DNA of 64,000 nucleotides from Symsagittifera roscoffensis (lineage: Eukaryota; Xenacoelomorpha; Acoela; Convolutidae), in contig NC_087062.1 of the NCBI RefSeq assembly GCF_963678635.1, forward strand, positions 78,059,200 to 78,123,199, written 5' to 3'. Under the pieces are notes generated by a model. The model was given only the letters and a program-made list of their open reading frames with translations, had not been told where the DNA came from and did no database searches. The position numbers were made by a program, and so were the translations under genes. Shown here piece after piece: positions 20,620 through 32,937 of this stretch. Position 1 is the stretch's first letter. Each line of letters begins with the position of its first letter.

Positions 20620-22900
20620 CTTTCAGTTTTAATGTCTTGAAACAAGTCAGTGGCCATTCTGACGCTGATGGAAGCAGTCCTACAACACCTCTGCTCTTCT
20701 ACACTTTATTTGCAACAAAGTAGAGGGTCTACACTAGTTTCCCTATTGCTGCAGAAGCTGTTTTGGAGGCACAACGTCACATTTCTTTCCAGGTCTTCTT
20801 TCAACATTTCTTCTCTTTCTCTCCTTTAAGCAACCATTCGTTCTGGTTGTTCTCTTTAAAGCGGTTGTTGCTGCATTCCGATGCAGCAACAAAAGCTCGT
20901 TTGAAAGCTGCCGATCCTACGTCCATCTGATATGAACTGTAAATTCTGCTGTGCTTCGACATACGCTTCTTGGCATACTCATACAACCAAGCAGTCATGT
21001 TGGCTCTGAACCTTGTCATCAGTCGTCTTCTGGCCCATACTTTCTTCTCTTCCATCGGAATGTTGAAGATTTTGCACGTTGTCTCGAAAAGATCTAAATC
21101 TAGATGACGAGTCTGCGATAAGCTTCACTCTGCCGGAATTAATTTCTGCTTCTATTACTTCTCTCCATTTTCCAATATACTTCTGTTCGGTTTGTAACAC
21201 TCCCGGAAACACTTCTACGCTGATGGCTGTGACCATCTCAAGCTTTTGTTTTAGATTCAATAGTGACTCTAAAGAACCAAACATGCTGTAGAATCCTAGT
21301 GCAGTCACTAGAATCACATCAATTCCACCGTGTCAGTCTGCAATCAATTCCGTTTCCGTCTTTGCTTTCATCTATATTCCCGATCAATATCGTTAATTGC
21401 TTGTGTTGTTTTGCCAGGGGCTTTACGCAATCGAGATCTCCACATATAGGACCATCCAGTCCACAAACTTTCGCCAGACAGCTACCCAGTTCAACCCACT
21501 CTTCTGGTTCCCAGCCAGGCAACTCCTTATTGTTTTCTCTGTTGCTCCTAGAGGCTGTCATCATCAAGTTATAAATGATGTTAAGGTCACGCAAAATACA
21601 TTCTGAATTCAGCACCCTTTGCACATCCTGTATCGTACGCAATATCGAATCAGCACTAAGGATCGGCACCATGATAGTTTCATCAACTCGCACACCACCA
21701 TTAGGCTCGTTCTCAGTAACTCGTCCGAGAAACCCAACCCAAATTCCACTCGGTTATCAGATTTTGGCACTGAACGTGCAGTCATCTTTTCTTCCAACAC
21801 AAGTCCCAGTTAAGCTTGCTGATTGGCAATGCTCCTTAGCGTTGCAATTCTTGACAACTGGAATCTTAGCAACACCGCTTGTTCGTAATCGAAGAAACAA
21901 TCACGTATGTCTTCGTTGATGAAAGGGTTGCATGCCATCCCCGCGACTCCAGACACGTAATGGTACGATTTCTTACTAATCGGTCCGCAATACTCACTGG
22001 ACTTCGGCAGTGCTCCCATTGACTCTTTTGTGAGCCTCAGATCTTTAATTGAGAATCTTCGTATTTCATCGACTTCCTTCATTGGTTCCAGTTCTACAGA
22101 CTCCTTCATATTCACTCGCATCGGTCTTCACTGATGCATGTCTAACAGCGCTTGTAAGAGCAAGGTTTTTGCTCGATCAATACCGTCTCTCAGCATTTTG
22201 GCACAAGTATTCAGCGCTGGCACCGATATTTGTTCTAACATGAAGCGGACGAAACAGAGAACGTCTCGCCGTTTCGCGCACGCTACTGCTGCTCCTTCTT
22301 GGATCATTTCCTTTCTTCTGAGCTTTTCCTTTCTTCTGAGTCGTACTCTCCGTTGTCAGTCCAGTCATGCACCAGGCAAACCTAAGTTGCGGCTCCGTCC
22401 TGACGTAAGGTATCGCTATCAGAGCATGTATCTTTAGAGTGGTTCTCAACTCTTCTTCAAAGTGACTTAACAACACCGCTCTCCACGGTAAACTCACCAA
22501 CTGGTCTATCGTTTCTGCATGCATCTCAGAGGAGACCAATGTTCCAGACGCCTTCTGTTTCATCGTTGTGCCTTGTATCATCTCCTCCAGATAACCTTCC
22601 ACGGCTAGGTGTCCTCTAGCCGAATTTCTGTACTCTACCATCGCCATGTATCCACCAGCGGGATCGTCAATCGAGACGGTCTCCGATACTTTCAATCGGT
22701 TATGCTCCGCTGGTATTACCTGTCCTACGACGCTTCCCTTTCCATGGTTCATGCAAGCTGGTCTAAATTCTCGTAGGGTGTTTTATCCACACTGGCTAAG
22801 TATTTTCATCTCTAATGTCGCTCCAGTCAGAGTTTGGTCACTCCTCTTGGTTTTGTAACTGGCTGATCCTAATCCTGCCATGAGGATGGGTGGCACCATC
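20620..22900 (-). pseudogene. ORF3 relic of the right arm
   Basis: On the minus strand the ORF3 product is traceable from MVPPILMAG near 22,900 through fragments at 22,177-22,752, 21,810-22,121, 21,609-21,800, 21,319-21,693 and 20,801-21,317, down to the acidic tail (about 20,600-20,660). Frameshifts separate the fragments. It confirms that the left-arm parts 1 and 2 belong to one reading frame. Confidence 0.8.
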
Positions 22901-22910
22901 GTTACATCGG

Positions 22911-25150
22911 TTAGTGTTCTATCTCTGCCAGAAAATCGGTCGTCACCTTGCCCATATCAATGACTTCCTCGACACACTTTCGTTTGGCTGAGTTGACAGC
23001 TATTACTGAGATCTCAGAGCCCATTTTCGCCTTCCCAGTTGTTCTTAATGTCACTTTGCTGCCCAGTTTTATCTTCATGTCATTGATTTTGTCAATCACC
23101 CTTTTCGATCGCATCAGCTGCAAACTTCACTGTCTGAAGGCTCAGCTTCGTCAGGTCTTGTTTACAGACGTGCCAGGGGGAAGGTGTGGGTCTCGACCAC
23201 ATCAAAGACCGTCTGTCAGGACGTCGTTCCTCCTTGCTCATACTCGTCGTCTCAGATCTTGAGGTGCCTGAGACCCTGTCCACTGTTGGATTGATGGGTC
23301 CCAATCTCCGTCAAGGATGAATGGTCCTCCTCACTGGTGCTTCGCCCAGTCGATCTAATACGTTCGACCTGTGCCCTTGCTCGTTGGAGCTCTGCAGCAC
23401 CCGTGGCACTGCTGTGACTGATCCCAGACTTGTCTCCAAATTAGGAGGCACGAAGGTCGAGATTGCCGGTTCGTTCACGGCTTCTTCCACTCTAAGCACT
23501 CCTAAATCAAAGATTTTGACCTCCAACTCATCTAATTGATCCTGGAAAAAACGATTCATCCAGCCTTGTCCCTCTATGCTGTCAAAGTATATCCCACCAG
23601 TGTTGAATCTAGCCTGATCCATAGCTCTCAGCTTATGCTCTAAATCCATTAGAATCATTCGTCCAGCATTGCCACTTGTCAGATTTCGCACGATGTTATT
23701 CCATCTGATGAAACTTTCATTTTGGCTTCTCCGGTGAACGATAGCGATCTCGTGCTCATCGGTATGGTGCAAACGGTCAATACCGCGCACTTACCCTTCT
23801 GCCATAGCGTGGTGAATAGGCATACCATCATGGACTCTCACTGAGCTTCTTCCTCGTTCGAGCTCCTGGACACGTTGTTTGTGCCTATAAAAATCATTCT
23901 ATCCGAGATTCTTCCTGGGTTCATCAAATCCACCATAACTGGGCTACTGTGGCGTCTTCGAAGGCAATCACCATAGTAATTCATTAGGTTCTTAAGTTTT
24001 GCAAAAGTTTCACCAGACTATCGTCCAATATCAAATGTGACGTCCCGAGAGGCGGTTGCTGCATGTTCATTGCTGGACTCCACGTCGATCGGTTAAAACA
24101 CGCTCGCATGTCCGTATCTGGAAGTCCTGTGAAATTGATTTTAATCTGGTTAATCTTCTGTATGCCACACACGTGGGACACTTTCTTTATGGGAATCTCC
24201 CTTATCTTCCTCTCAGGGGCTTTTGAGGTCTTTATCGGTTTCGTCGCGGTAGCAGCTCCCATTTTCTTCATTGTTCCCGTGGAGAGCTCCACTCTGCCTG
24301 TATCGTCAATCTTTCCATAGGGTGCAGTCACCCCATAACCTGACACACTCCTGTTGGCCACAAGTCGTCCAGCTGTATCTATCAGATTTTGCATGGTTTG
24401 CTCCACGACTGGATCACCTAGGGTGTCACTTGTGTCCGGGATTGTTACTCTGCCGGCTGCTGTTGGGATTTTCACTTCCGTTGTTTGGCTTAGCTCTCGA
24501 GACGTTAGAAGCTCCATCGGGGGGTATTGTTCTGGCGGGTATTGTTCTTTCTACTGCTGTCGTTAATGCCAGTCGTTCCGATTGCTCCCTATAATCTTGC
24601 TTCAAGCGTTCTATCTCCTCGCCCTGCTTCTTTTTGCAATCCTCGAACAGTCTCCTCCACATGTCTCGGTCTCCTTCAGTTCTGAGCAAGGTTTTTTTCA
24701 CCCGCTCCAGGTCATCTTTTGTTTCGTTCAGATCTTTCATTGTTTCATTCGTCTGGACTTCTATTTCTGCTCTCGCCCGTTTCAGTGGCTCAGCTGCTCT
24801 ATGTTGTGAGCTAAACGAGGCTGCCTCCCTACTCATCTCTTGATGCGTTCTCCTTAATCCAGACCTAGGCTTGGTCGGAAGAGGCATTCCACCTGGTTGG
24901 TAGGTCCTGAAACTTCCCCATCCAGGCTCGTTCGCCAAGTCACTTCCTGAGAGTTCCCCGTTTCTCCACCTCATAACCTTCACGGTTGTCGTTCCCTAAG
25001 ATGTTTATTACGGCGGTCAGTAATATGACTACCTCTGGGTCCTCTAGAGCGAAGTCTCGTTCCATCAGCCGGCGATAGATCGCATCTATCACCGGTCCTA
25101 CTTAGGCCTCGGCTAGGTCTATCAGTTCATTCAAGTCGAAGTTATCCATT
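22911..25150 (-). pseudogene. ORF1/ORF2 relic of the right arm with inactivated SGNH domain
   Basis: Fragments at 24,976-25,150 (ORF1), 24,426-24,983 (coiled coil, continuous through the site of the left-arm TAG), 23,984-24,517 and 23,311-23,790 (SGNH domain) and 22,911-23,304 (join across the internal deletion). The catalytic residues are degraded: the GDSL block reads LDDSL and the DGIH block reads GGIY. A deletion at about 24,975 fuses ORF1 out of frame to ORF2. The second SGNH-like region is absent, lost in the internal deletion. Confidence 0.8.
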
Positions 25151-25557
25151 TCGTTTGATTCGGTTTCGATTATCAGTTTGCATAATTGAGATTTGATGAA
25201 TAATTAAACGATCAATCAGGATCTAGAAAAAACGTCTCGAGTATCACATTTGTCAACATTACTCCAGATTTGCATTAAAATTTATTTAAAAATGGTCAGA
25301 TAAAAAGACTTTGATCTTGAAATATCTTATAATCAGTTCAATTCTAAACCTTGGAATTTGACCTAAGAATGGACAGTCCAAACTTTGGATCTCTTCCTAA
25401 TATTATTGTTTAAGCATTCGTGTTCACTAACTCTTCCGAAACCAAGATCCTAAAAACATAACACATAACATATTACATATTACATATCCTACACTCAACC
25501 TACACTCAGCCTATACTCAAATAGTATTTCTTATGTTAATACACCTCTATGTTGGTA
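25151..25557 (-). other. Spacer between macro-like module and ORF1 in the right arm
   Basis: This non-coding stretch is equivalent to 2,212-2,606, with aacataacac-type short repeats near 25,450-25,490. There is no ORF. Confidence 0.5.
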
Positions 25558-26680
25558 TCAGAAAAGATAACGTGTATACAGCTTCCGTGGGTGCAGTCGT
25601 CCTCTGTTGGGGTCGTAAACAGGAAGTGAGAGTTCTTTCACCTCCCTCTTCAACAGGAAGTCTCTCAGTCTCGTCAAAGAAAGAACCAAATCTTCAGGGT
25701 CCACTTGCTGCTTTTCCGTCGCCCTAGTCACCAAGAAACGTAAGTACTTTCCTGGTATTTGCAAAGCCGGCGGAGGCAACGCTGCTGCACCTCATATTCC
25801 TGGTCTTTGATTCCATAAAAATTTGATGTTTTTATATTCTATTAAAATCTGCTGCTAAAGCTATCCTAAAACTCATGTCCGCTGTGATCGCTATCGCACA
25901 TGTCGTATTTGTATGTGTAAAATCGCTATCTGTTAGTTTTATGCTACTTGAATATTCATTTGGCAAGTTAAAACATGACTCTACCACTCTCCCTATGCCC
26001 GGTTTCTTAGGAATTTTGTTTGTTTCTGCTTCTAGGTCAACTGTTTCTCTTGCTGTTTTTAATTTTTTTATTAACAATTTTTTAGTGTCCTATCCCCATT
26101 TCCCGGACATAAATGTCCATCGACGTCTCCGTCGTTCGCATACTGGATAATAATTTGAGGTTGGACGCAGGAATGAGTAATTTCCCTTCCTGGGCTGCCT
26201 AGGAAGGACCATCCCTGTCATCCTTTATGTATTTCATGCTCTCGCGGTCTACAACCTGAACCGTGACACTGGTCTCCTCTGGGTCCGATGCCATTTCATT
26301 CAAACACTCTAAGACGCGCAGGTTTCTTTAATTCTTGTTCATACGCCTGCTGCTGCTCATCGTCAAACTCCACTTCAGATTTAGACCAATCTTCGAAACA
26401 TTCCTTGTCTTGGTCATCGAGAATTACGATGTCTTGAGACGCGGTCATTTCCTCTAGAACCACGAATTCTTCCACTATCTTCTTCAAGTCTATCTTGTCC
26501 ACTATGAAGTTGTCTCCGTAAGGGTTATATTTCTTTGAAGGTCTTGCCCTCTCATTCTGCCGTGTCTCCATCGAAATGGTAGATCTCGTTCCAAGTCCTC
26601 TTCTGCGTATGGTAAGGTTTATTCTTCTGCTTCAATTATTTCATTGGGATCCAGGTCAAGCGGAAAAATTATTACTTCTT
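25558..26680 (-). pseudogene. Macro-like domain relic of the right arm
   Basis: Fragments 26,296-26,571 (acidic linker), 25,832-26,077 and 25,558-25,779 carry the same blocks as the left arm (ITADMSFR, KYLRFLVTRATEK, KELSLPVYDPNRG). The linker to integrase (about 26,572-26,760) is about 170 bp longer than in the left arm and is nearly open in one frame. This supports an ancestral integrase-macro fusion. Confidence 0.75.
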
Positions 26681-27970
26681 CTAGGGCTTCATTCTCATCG
26701 TCTTTTCCCTGGTTCCCTTCTCATTGAACTCGCAAGCAGGGGCCATCATCACATAATCGCCCTCCTCCATGTCTTCCGGTATACACCAGTCCTCTGTGGA
26801 TGGGTTGTGTGTCGTAATGTTCTCAAAATGCGCAGCTCGGCCAGTACTCAGTCTGTAAAAACGTCTCTCCTGGTGCACTTTTGTTATCATGAACAATCCC
26901 CTCCACTTCTTCAGGAGTTTCTTCATTCCTTTTGGCGAAATGACGTTCTGAAAGACCCATACGTAGTCTTCTACTGAGTAAGCTTTTGCACCAGCTGCTT
27001 CTTGTCAAACTTTTCCTCTGCTTCGCCTGAGCTTATTGCATTTTGCGTCTGCATAATTCATTCAGCTCTTGCTGACGCCTGATCACGTCCCTACATAACT
27101 TTGTCGCGATGTCTTCTTTCCTTCATAATATGGATAGAAGAAAGTTAAAGGCAATGACTTTTCATGTCCAGTCAACATCATGTGCGGACTAACTCCTGTG
27201 GTGGAATGTTGCTTGCTGTTATAAGCCCCCATCACTTGTGGAAGATTTCTATCCCAATCAGTCATGTATCTGGAACAGTACACCCTCAACATCGACACCA
27301 GAGTCCGATTTTTCTTTCCACCAAGCCGTTCGTTTGTGGATGATACGTGGTTGAATGAGCCCGAGCTGCTTCAGAACGTCTCATGAGCTCCATAGTAAGT
27401 TCTCCTTCGGAAGCTGTTCCATTTTCCGATTGAAATGTCAAGGGACATCCATGTCTTGCTATCCACGTATTGATCAGGTGGTCGCATGTCTCGTCGGCTG
27501 AAGCAGTTATACAGGGCACGGCCTCTGCACACTTTGTGAAATGGTCAATCATCACCAGGACCTGATTTTAGCCACTGTTTGTCATGCATATCTTCTGGTG
27601 GTCAATCTGTACCACCTCATTGAACTCAGGTGACTCAATCGACTGCAATGGAAATTGCAATTTTCTTGGATCCTTTAATTGTTGGCATGACAGACATGCT
27701 GTTACCCACTTCTCGCATGCCTTCTTCATCCCAGGCCATTCAAAGCATTTCAGGATCCTCTGGTATACTTTATCAATTTCCTGGTGGCCCATTTGATCAT
27801 TGATCATGCGACCTGAATAAGAGTTCCGTTTAATAGAGTTGCGAGAACACTATCGCATTGTCTTTGTACAGGACCTCGTCCTCTTCTCTCCTCCTACAAA
27901 CCACGATCCCGTTCTTGTTCAGATATAATCTTCACTCCTTCTGCACCTGTTTTCAAGCTCTGATCAAGTG
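26681..27970 (-). pseudogene. Integrase relic of the right arm
   Basis: Minus-strand fragments 27,568-27,807, 27,286-27,555, 27,083-27,298, 26,823-27,008 and 26,681-26,926 cover zinc module, catalytic core and GPY/F module. In the core, the second Asp block reads SENGTAS instead of SDNGTAF, losing the catalytic Asp. Upstream, about 27,830-27,935 adds the segment NGIVVCRRREEDEV typical of the sequence before the zinc module in gypsy Pol; a stop and a small duplication (gatcaatgatcaa) interrupt it. Confidence 0.85.
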
Positions 27971-29060
27971 AAATCGTTTGATCAAGTCAAAAATGTGGGG
28001 GGTGCGGCTTATTCTCTTTTAAAAATATCTCCTAGATTAAGAATTGGGTGTTAAAGATGCCCGTTTGAACAAACAGCACACTCCGGTGATCTTCTCCAGT
28101 AATTACACTGCACTGTTCACACTTCTGGTAGCCTCTACCCAGTAGTGTCTTCTCTTGATTTCCAGGACTTCAGTCCTCTGAACCCCTCCACTTTACAACA
28201 GGTCACCGTTTCCTGTGAAGTCTCCCAGTAACTATCTAAGGTTAAAATGCTATCTGAATACCCTTTCAACGCCCAAAGTTCGGGCACCTGCAAAATATTG
28301 CTATTTTTATCAAAACGATCAGTATTTTTGTAAAACAGTGTAAGTAAACTATTCATTAACAGAGAGGTCCCATCCATCTGATCTCAAAATCGAAGTCATT
28401 GTCCATTTTCTACTTTTTCTCCGGTTTTTTTTTGTAAATTATTCTTCTTTTTTTGTTTTTATTTCGTTTTTTGTCTTGTGAACGTTTTTTGATTCTCTAG
28501 TGGCCTCTTATACTCAGTTAGCTAAGCCTCGTATCCGAAAGCGCACCATTACATTTTTCACAAGTTTACTTAATAAGCTATCACGATACGACCAGAAGGT
28601 GGACACGTTTCAGTTGAACCGTACCACCGGTAATCTAAAATGAGCATGTAGCCCGGAGCTGTGTCAAGTGGGTTCGAATCCGTAGTCATGATGTGGTAAA
28701 ACACCAGGGAGCACCATAAAAAACTATGTAACATTCGTCCGCTTACGTCGCATAGGAAGTGAAGAGAAGCAGGCCCTACAACAATTGGTTTAAGGGTCAG
28801 AGACACTACCTCTTATGTTTTGCACCTCATTTTATTGGAGCCGATTCGGTTCGCTTGGGACTAAAAAATCGTGTTACAGCCTAAAGACTGCTACCAAAAT
28901 ACCCCTACCCTAGAAATAAGAACGCCCCCTTGACTAAGTCTCTAAATACCTAAAACACGCAAACGCCGTTAATAACAGGGTTCGAAACTCAAGCTTACCA
29001 TTAGTTTTTATTAGACTGTGAACTTTTGATCCATTTCAGATAGATTAACCTAAAACCCAA
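27971..29060. other. Gene-poor stretch beyond the right arm
   Basis: No recognised gene. A minus-strand frame at 28,135-28,377 (80 codons) has a plausible acceptor (ttttgcag before gtgcccgaac) but matches nothing I know. Nothing here resembles the RT/RNase H of the element, so its 5' half is either deleted or was never present. Confidence 0.4.
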
Positions 29061-29067
29061 ACTCATC

Positions 29068-29610
29068 TCATGACTGCTTAAAATACACTCGAGAAATTAA
29101 ATTCAGTAATGACACCGAGGAGTCTCTAGAATCAAGTAAACAATAGAACTGATCCAGCTCCAAAAGTTTGAAGAAGAAATCTTTTAAACTCAAGTCTTTT
29201 AGTTCTGGATCATTGGGTCGCTTCAACAGTCGACCTCCCCAATCAACGTTCTCTTTACTCCAATAATAACACTCTCGCAACAACTCTTGGCGTTCTCTAT
29301 CAAGAACACGACAACTCGGATTGACTAGTGTTATTTGACAAATTGCGACCAGCAATTTGTCTCCAGACTGACTTTCTGTTCACTTACTAGCAATTAAAAC
29401 TCGAGTCTTCGGATTTTTATGACTTCTTATTTCAGTTGCTGCGATAAACTTGAACATGACATGGTCAATTCGAGTTTTCCAAAATTTACCATATTCCCCA
29501 TATTCAAGATAAAACTTCAGAAAATGAGCGACTGACACCTTTATAGTTTCGAATAAAACTGACTTTGGTGGTGCCCAAACTTTAATACATTGCACTACAC
29601 TTTCATTCAA
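29068..29610 (-). CDS. Hypothetical fragment in two minus-strand frames
   Basis: Frames 29,380-29,610 and 29,068-29,355 are separated by one stop. The first shares a coding-like core (KFYL.....HVM.KFIAATEIRS) with the repeat at 18,405-18,590, where changes partly preserve the residues. The second is charged and helical (LDRERQELLREC, LKDLSLKDFFFK). No family is recognised. It may be a fragment of another mobile element or of a host exon. Confidence 0.25.
29365..29540. repeat. Direct repeat, copy 2 (partner 18,405-18,590)
   Basis: Same orientation as the partner, with interrupted identity. Together they flank the right arm on both sides. Confidence 0.65.
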
Positions 29611-29670
29611 AATTTTGAACGTTTTTTTTGGAGTCTAGTCTTCAAAGAAAGATTTTGAGTCCAATTTCAT

Positions 29671-29698
29671 CAGAGAGAGAGAGAGAGAGAGAGAGATA
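29671..29698. repeat. (GA)n microsatellite
   Basis: About 14 uninterrupted ag/ga units. Confidence 0.95.
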
Positions 29699-30583
29699 GA
29701 CGCAAATTTTTTAAATGCGCAAAAAGTTGATATTTGTACAATACATAAAAACAAAAGAATACGGTTTAATAATAAGAAAACAAAATAACAATTCAATATA
29801 ATAGATTAATCAAAATATAAAATGATCTTATAAGCAAGCGCTTTATTAGCGTGCACGATCTTTAGTTGTAATTGTATCTTTTGCTATCCTCTAGATATTT
29901 ATTCTTAGTCTGATGTTTGATGTTTAACTTGGATGTCCTAAAATCGAATTTTCGAATATTTCCCGACTGAATTCTATTTTTTAGCGGCAATAGGGAAAAA
30001 AGAATTGTGGAGAAAAACTTGAGATATGGTTTTTAAAGATGCTATTAGAAGTTCTCTCTTTGATATTATATTCTGCTGTATCAAGCTTGCTTTCTCCACC
30101 AAATGATTTTTCAACACCTCTAATTTATGCGTGCAAATATATCAAAGATTTAAGTTCAAATCTGGTTTTCTTGCTATGATATATCTTGCCGTGTAATAAG
30201 ACACGGCGAATCGTTGCAGGATCGGCAGACATCTTTTCATAGCGCAGTTCAGCTGCTTTTCTTTAGAAATTATGAGCAACTCAATTGTATAATAGGAAAT
30301 TGAAGACGAGTAACTAAAATGACTAATAACAAGGCATCAAACAAGGCAAGTCTGGGTGAGTTTTCTTTTAGAACTTTAGTTATTTTTTGCCTGCTGCCAT
30401 TTTTCTTATACAAATTTGACCTGAGAACTTAGTTCGAAATTGATATCGATATAAATGTCTATGTATTTGACATCTGTTTTTTTTCTCAGTGGCTGTGTTT
30501 TCGAAAAGTAGGTTAGTTCTTATTGAGACAAAAGTCAAATTTCTGCCAAAACAGATAAACTCAGATTTGCAAAAACAGAGTTT
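29699..30583. other. AT-rich stretch with no gene seen
   Basis: No supported ORF, repeat structure or RNA gene is visible. Confidence 0.5.
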
Positions 30584-31640
30584 TTAACTCAGCATCAATT
30601 TATGGCTATGATAAATTGGGGCTACTCTATTCCTGCAGTTCTGATAAAACTGAAGCCAATGTTTTGCTAGTTTATAGTAGAAGTAATCGTCGGCATCCCG
30701 TATTTTTTTACGTTCGTTATGAACGTGAACTCCAATAAAATTAACGTAAAAGTTTAGTAAAAGTGCGTTTATCATCGTCCCCTAATGTACCTTTCTTCTG
30801 TTTTCTAGTGATTCCGAAAAACGTTTGTTGACAAAAACGTTTTGTTTTCTTTTCGATGAAACATTTGCGAATAGTCCTTTAGAAATAATTGAAATTCCAA
30901 TAATTTTTAGTTTGTTCCTTGAAACTTCTTGATCTATTTAGTCGAATGTTTTCCAACAGTACAATAAAACTGCATGGATTGATTTGTTGTCATCATTACT
31001 CTTTTGAATTAAATCTGTACGGTATATTAGGGCGTCATCTGTTGAGCAATTTTTCGGAAAAACGAACTGGTTTATAATGTTGTGGATTTTTAAACACTCG
31101 GTTAGTTTTATTGATAGAAAACGATCAATTTTTTTTTGATAAAGCGCTAGTTATAGATGCTGGGCGGTAATAATAAGGTGAAAGTGTAACTGAAGTTTTG
31201 AAAACCGGGGTAACAGTTTTATGTTTCAAATGGTTTAGTTTGTGTTTTTCTAAGATACATGCATTAAAAACAAAATTGAGGCGTGGGAAAAAATAGTTTT
31301 TCCATCAATGATAACTCATGCAGGTACTGTACAGGAACCCATTGGTTGGTTCCTTTTGAGACTTTTATTAACGTATAACATTCTTTTCTGGTATAGTATG
31401 GAAGTCAAATTTTTGCATTACTGGCTTTTCATTTTTGTTTTACCTAGTTTTTTCCGATATTTCCTCGAAACGAAAACTTAGATTGGAGAAAATTAAAACC
31501 CAAAAGTTTAGCCATTTTCAACTATCTAACAGTATATCAACAAACGAAATTTTGAGGGCTGGAAAGAGAGAATTGTGTCAGCACGAGCCCCTGATTTTGT
31601 TAATGAAATTCCATTTATCCCTTTGATTTGTCAATTTTTG
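30584..31640 (-). pseudogene. Degraded LINE reverse transcriptase (CR1/Jockey-like)
   Basis: Minus-strand translation shows RT landmarks in order. KSKGINGIS is near 31,610-31,640. TPVFKTS with YYYRPASITSALS is near 31,150-31,205, the usual NYRPIS block. NQFVFPKNCSTDDAL is near 31,030-31,075, the QFGFRxxxSTxDAL block. KTFD for motif A is near 30,935, normally KAFD. KRKQNVFVNKRFSES is near 30,810-30,855. VHxGT then LLLNFYVNFIG is near 30,730-30,780, motif B. An ADD follows near 30,690. Stops and frameshifts are frequent, so it is an old relic. The class (non-LTR, CR1/Jockey/L2 type) is clear; the clade is not. Confidence 0.75.
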
Positions 31641-32219
31641 ATAATTCAATTGAAAAACTAAAAGATTGTTACATTTTTGCAGTAGATTTCTTTGAGTTTT
31701 TATAGTAATTCCGGTTCATTTCCCTTTTATTTTGGTAGAAATGTGGAAAAGTCGCGTTTTTTGATTTGAGTTTGGCATTCATGTTTGAACTATTTGACTT
31801 TCAGACTGTTCTTTGTTTTTAGAGTTCTAATGAACACTTTTCTCATGGCGCATTTTTCTTAAATGCCATGGAAACGAAAATACAAAAAATTTGAAAATTT
31901 AGTCTCAGCAGTCCAGGTCGTACATCTCGTGCCACGGCATCTTTGTCAATGTTTCCACAAAAATTCCTCAGAACAGTTTTCTCGATTGAAGCTATATTTT
32001 ATCATTGTTTTCAATTTTTCTACAATTTTCTACAATCTTTCTACAATCTTCTTTCTACAATCTTCTTTATGATAAAATCAATATGATTGAACGAATTGCA
32101 AAAAAAAAATTTTTCTGTGTATTTTGTTTCATCATAGATTGTCTGTTTAATAGGTTGAACTCCTTTTTGAACACTATATTGTTGACACAAAGGATCAGTT
32201 TTAACTGAGCGTTAAAATA
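31641..32219. other. AT-rich stretch with no gene seen
   Basis: It contains short repeats of tctacaatctt (about 32,018-32,065). Nothing else is supported. Confidence 0.5.
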
Positions 32220-32937
32220 CAGTGCTGATTTAAATTAACCGGACAAAACCCGTTAAAGTTGAAATTTAAAACCCGTTTTTCTCAAATTGGGTTGAGTTTA
32301 AGTGAAAACTTATGAAGACAAAACTTGCTTAAAATTTTAGCAGAGTTAATATGGTGTAATTTGTTTTGCAAAATTCGGGCCCGAGATTTTACCCCAAAAA
32401 TGGGTCCTTTTGGCTTTTCTTAGTTAATCCAAAATTACGCCGAAAATACCCAGTCGATCACAGACATAATTATACCAAAGTGAGACCATTACGTAGCCCA
32501 ACAAACTTTAACAAGGGTATAATCTCCAAAAAATTGTATAAGTTAATTTATTTCTGTTTGATAGACAAAAAAAGTCATTTTTACTATATAAAATATCAAC
32601 TTTTTATTTAAAAACAATTTTTAAACAATTTGCAATTTTTTTTGGAGAAAATACCCTTTATAAAGTTTGTTATGCTACGTAATGGTCTCACTTTGGTATA
32701 ATTATGTCTGTGATCGGCCGGGTATTTTCGGCGTAATTTTGGATTAACTAAGAAAAGCCAAAAGGACCCATTTTTGGGGTAAAATTTGCAAAACAAATTA
32801 CACCATATTAACTCTGCTAAAATTTTAAGCAAGTTTTGTCTTCATAAGTTTTCACCTAAACTCAACCCAATTTGAGAAAAACGGGTTTTAAATTTCAGCT
32901 TTAACGCGTTTTGTCCGGTTAATTTAAATCAGCACTG
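32220..32937. mobile_element. 718-bp foldback (MITE-like) element, copy 1
   Basis: It is flanked by TA on both sides (32,218-32,219 and 32,938-32,939). The ends cagtgctgatttaa and its complement continue into an inverted repeat that covers nearly the whole element: ccggacaaaac near the tips, accccaaaaatgggtccttt further in, and ccattacgtag towards the centre appear on both arms. There is no coding capacity. A TA duplication and terminal inverted repeats fit a Tc1/mariner-type non-autonomous element. A second copy lies at 54,982-55,677. Confidence 0.9.

Larger units (their letters stand above)
18871..27970 (-). mobile_element. Right arm: inverted, decayed copy of the giant retroelement
   Basis: Read on the minus strand from 27,970 to 18,871 it repeats the left arm in order: integrase, macro-like module, ORF1, ORF2 N-terminal part, ORF3, non-coding tail. 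It has many stops and frameshifts. An internal deletion at about 23,105 joins the position equivalent to 4,755 with that equivalent to 9,608. A second deletion near 21,110 removes the equivalent of about 11,650-12,310. It extends about 140 bp further 5' than the left arm and shows the integrase N-terminal region missing there. In some places it is more intact than the left arm (no TAG at the 3,063 equivalent, no frameshift at the 11,060 equivalent), so the two copies were damaged independently. Confidence 0.9.

Noticed and set aside
28640-28700. tRNA gene suggested by gggttcgaatcc
   Set aside because: The box-B-like phrase has no acceptable box A or cloverleaf upstream on this strand.
32366-32832. 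Two small ORFs, plus and minus, with similar peptides
   Set aside because: They are the two arms of the foldback element read in opposite directions.
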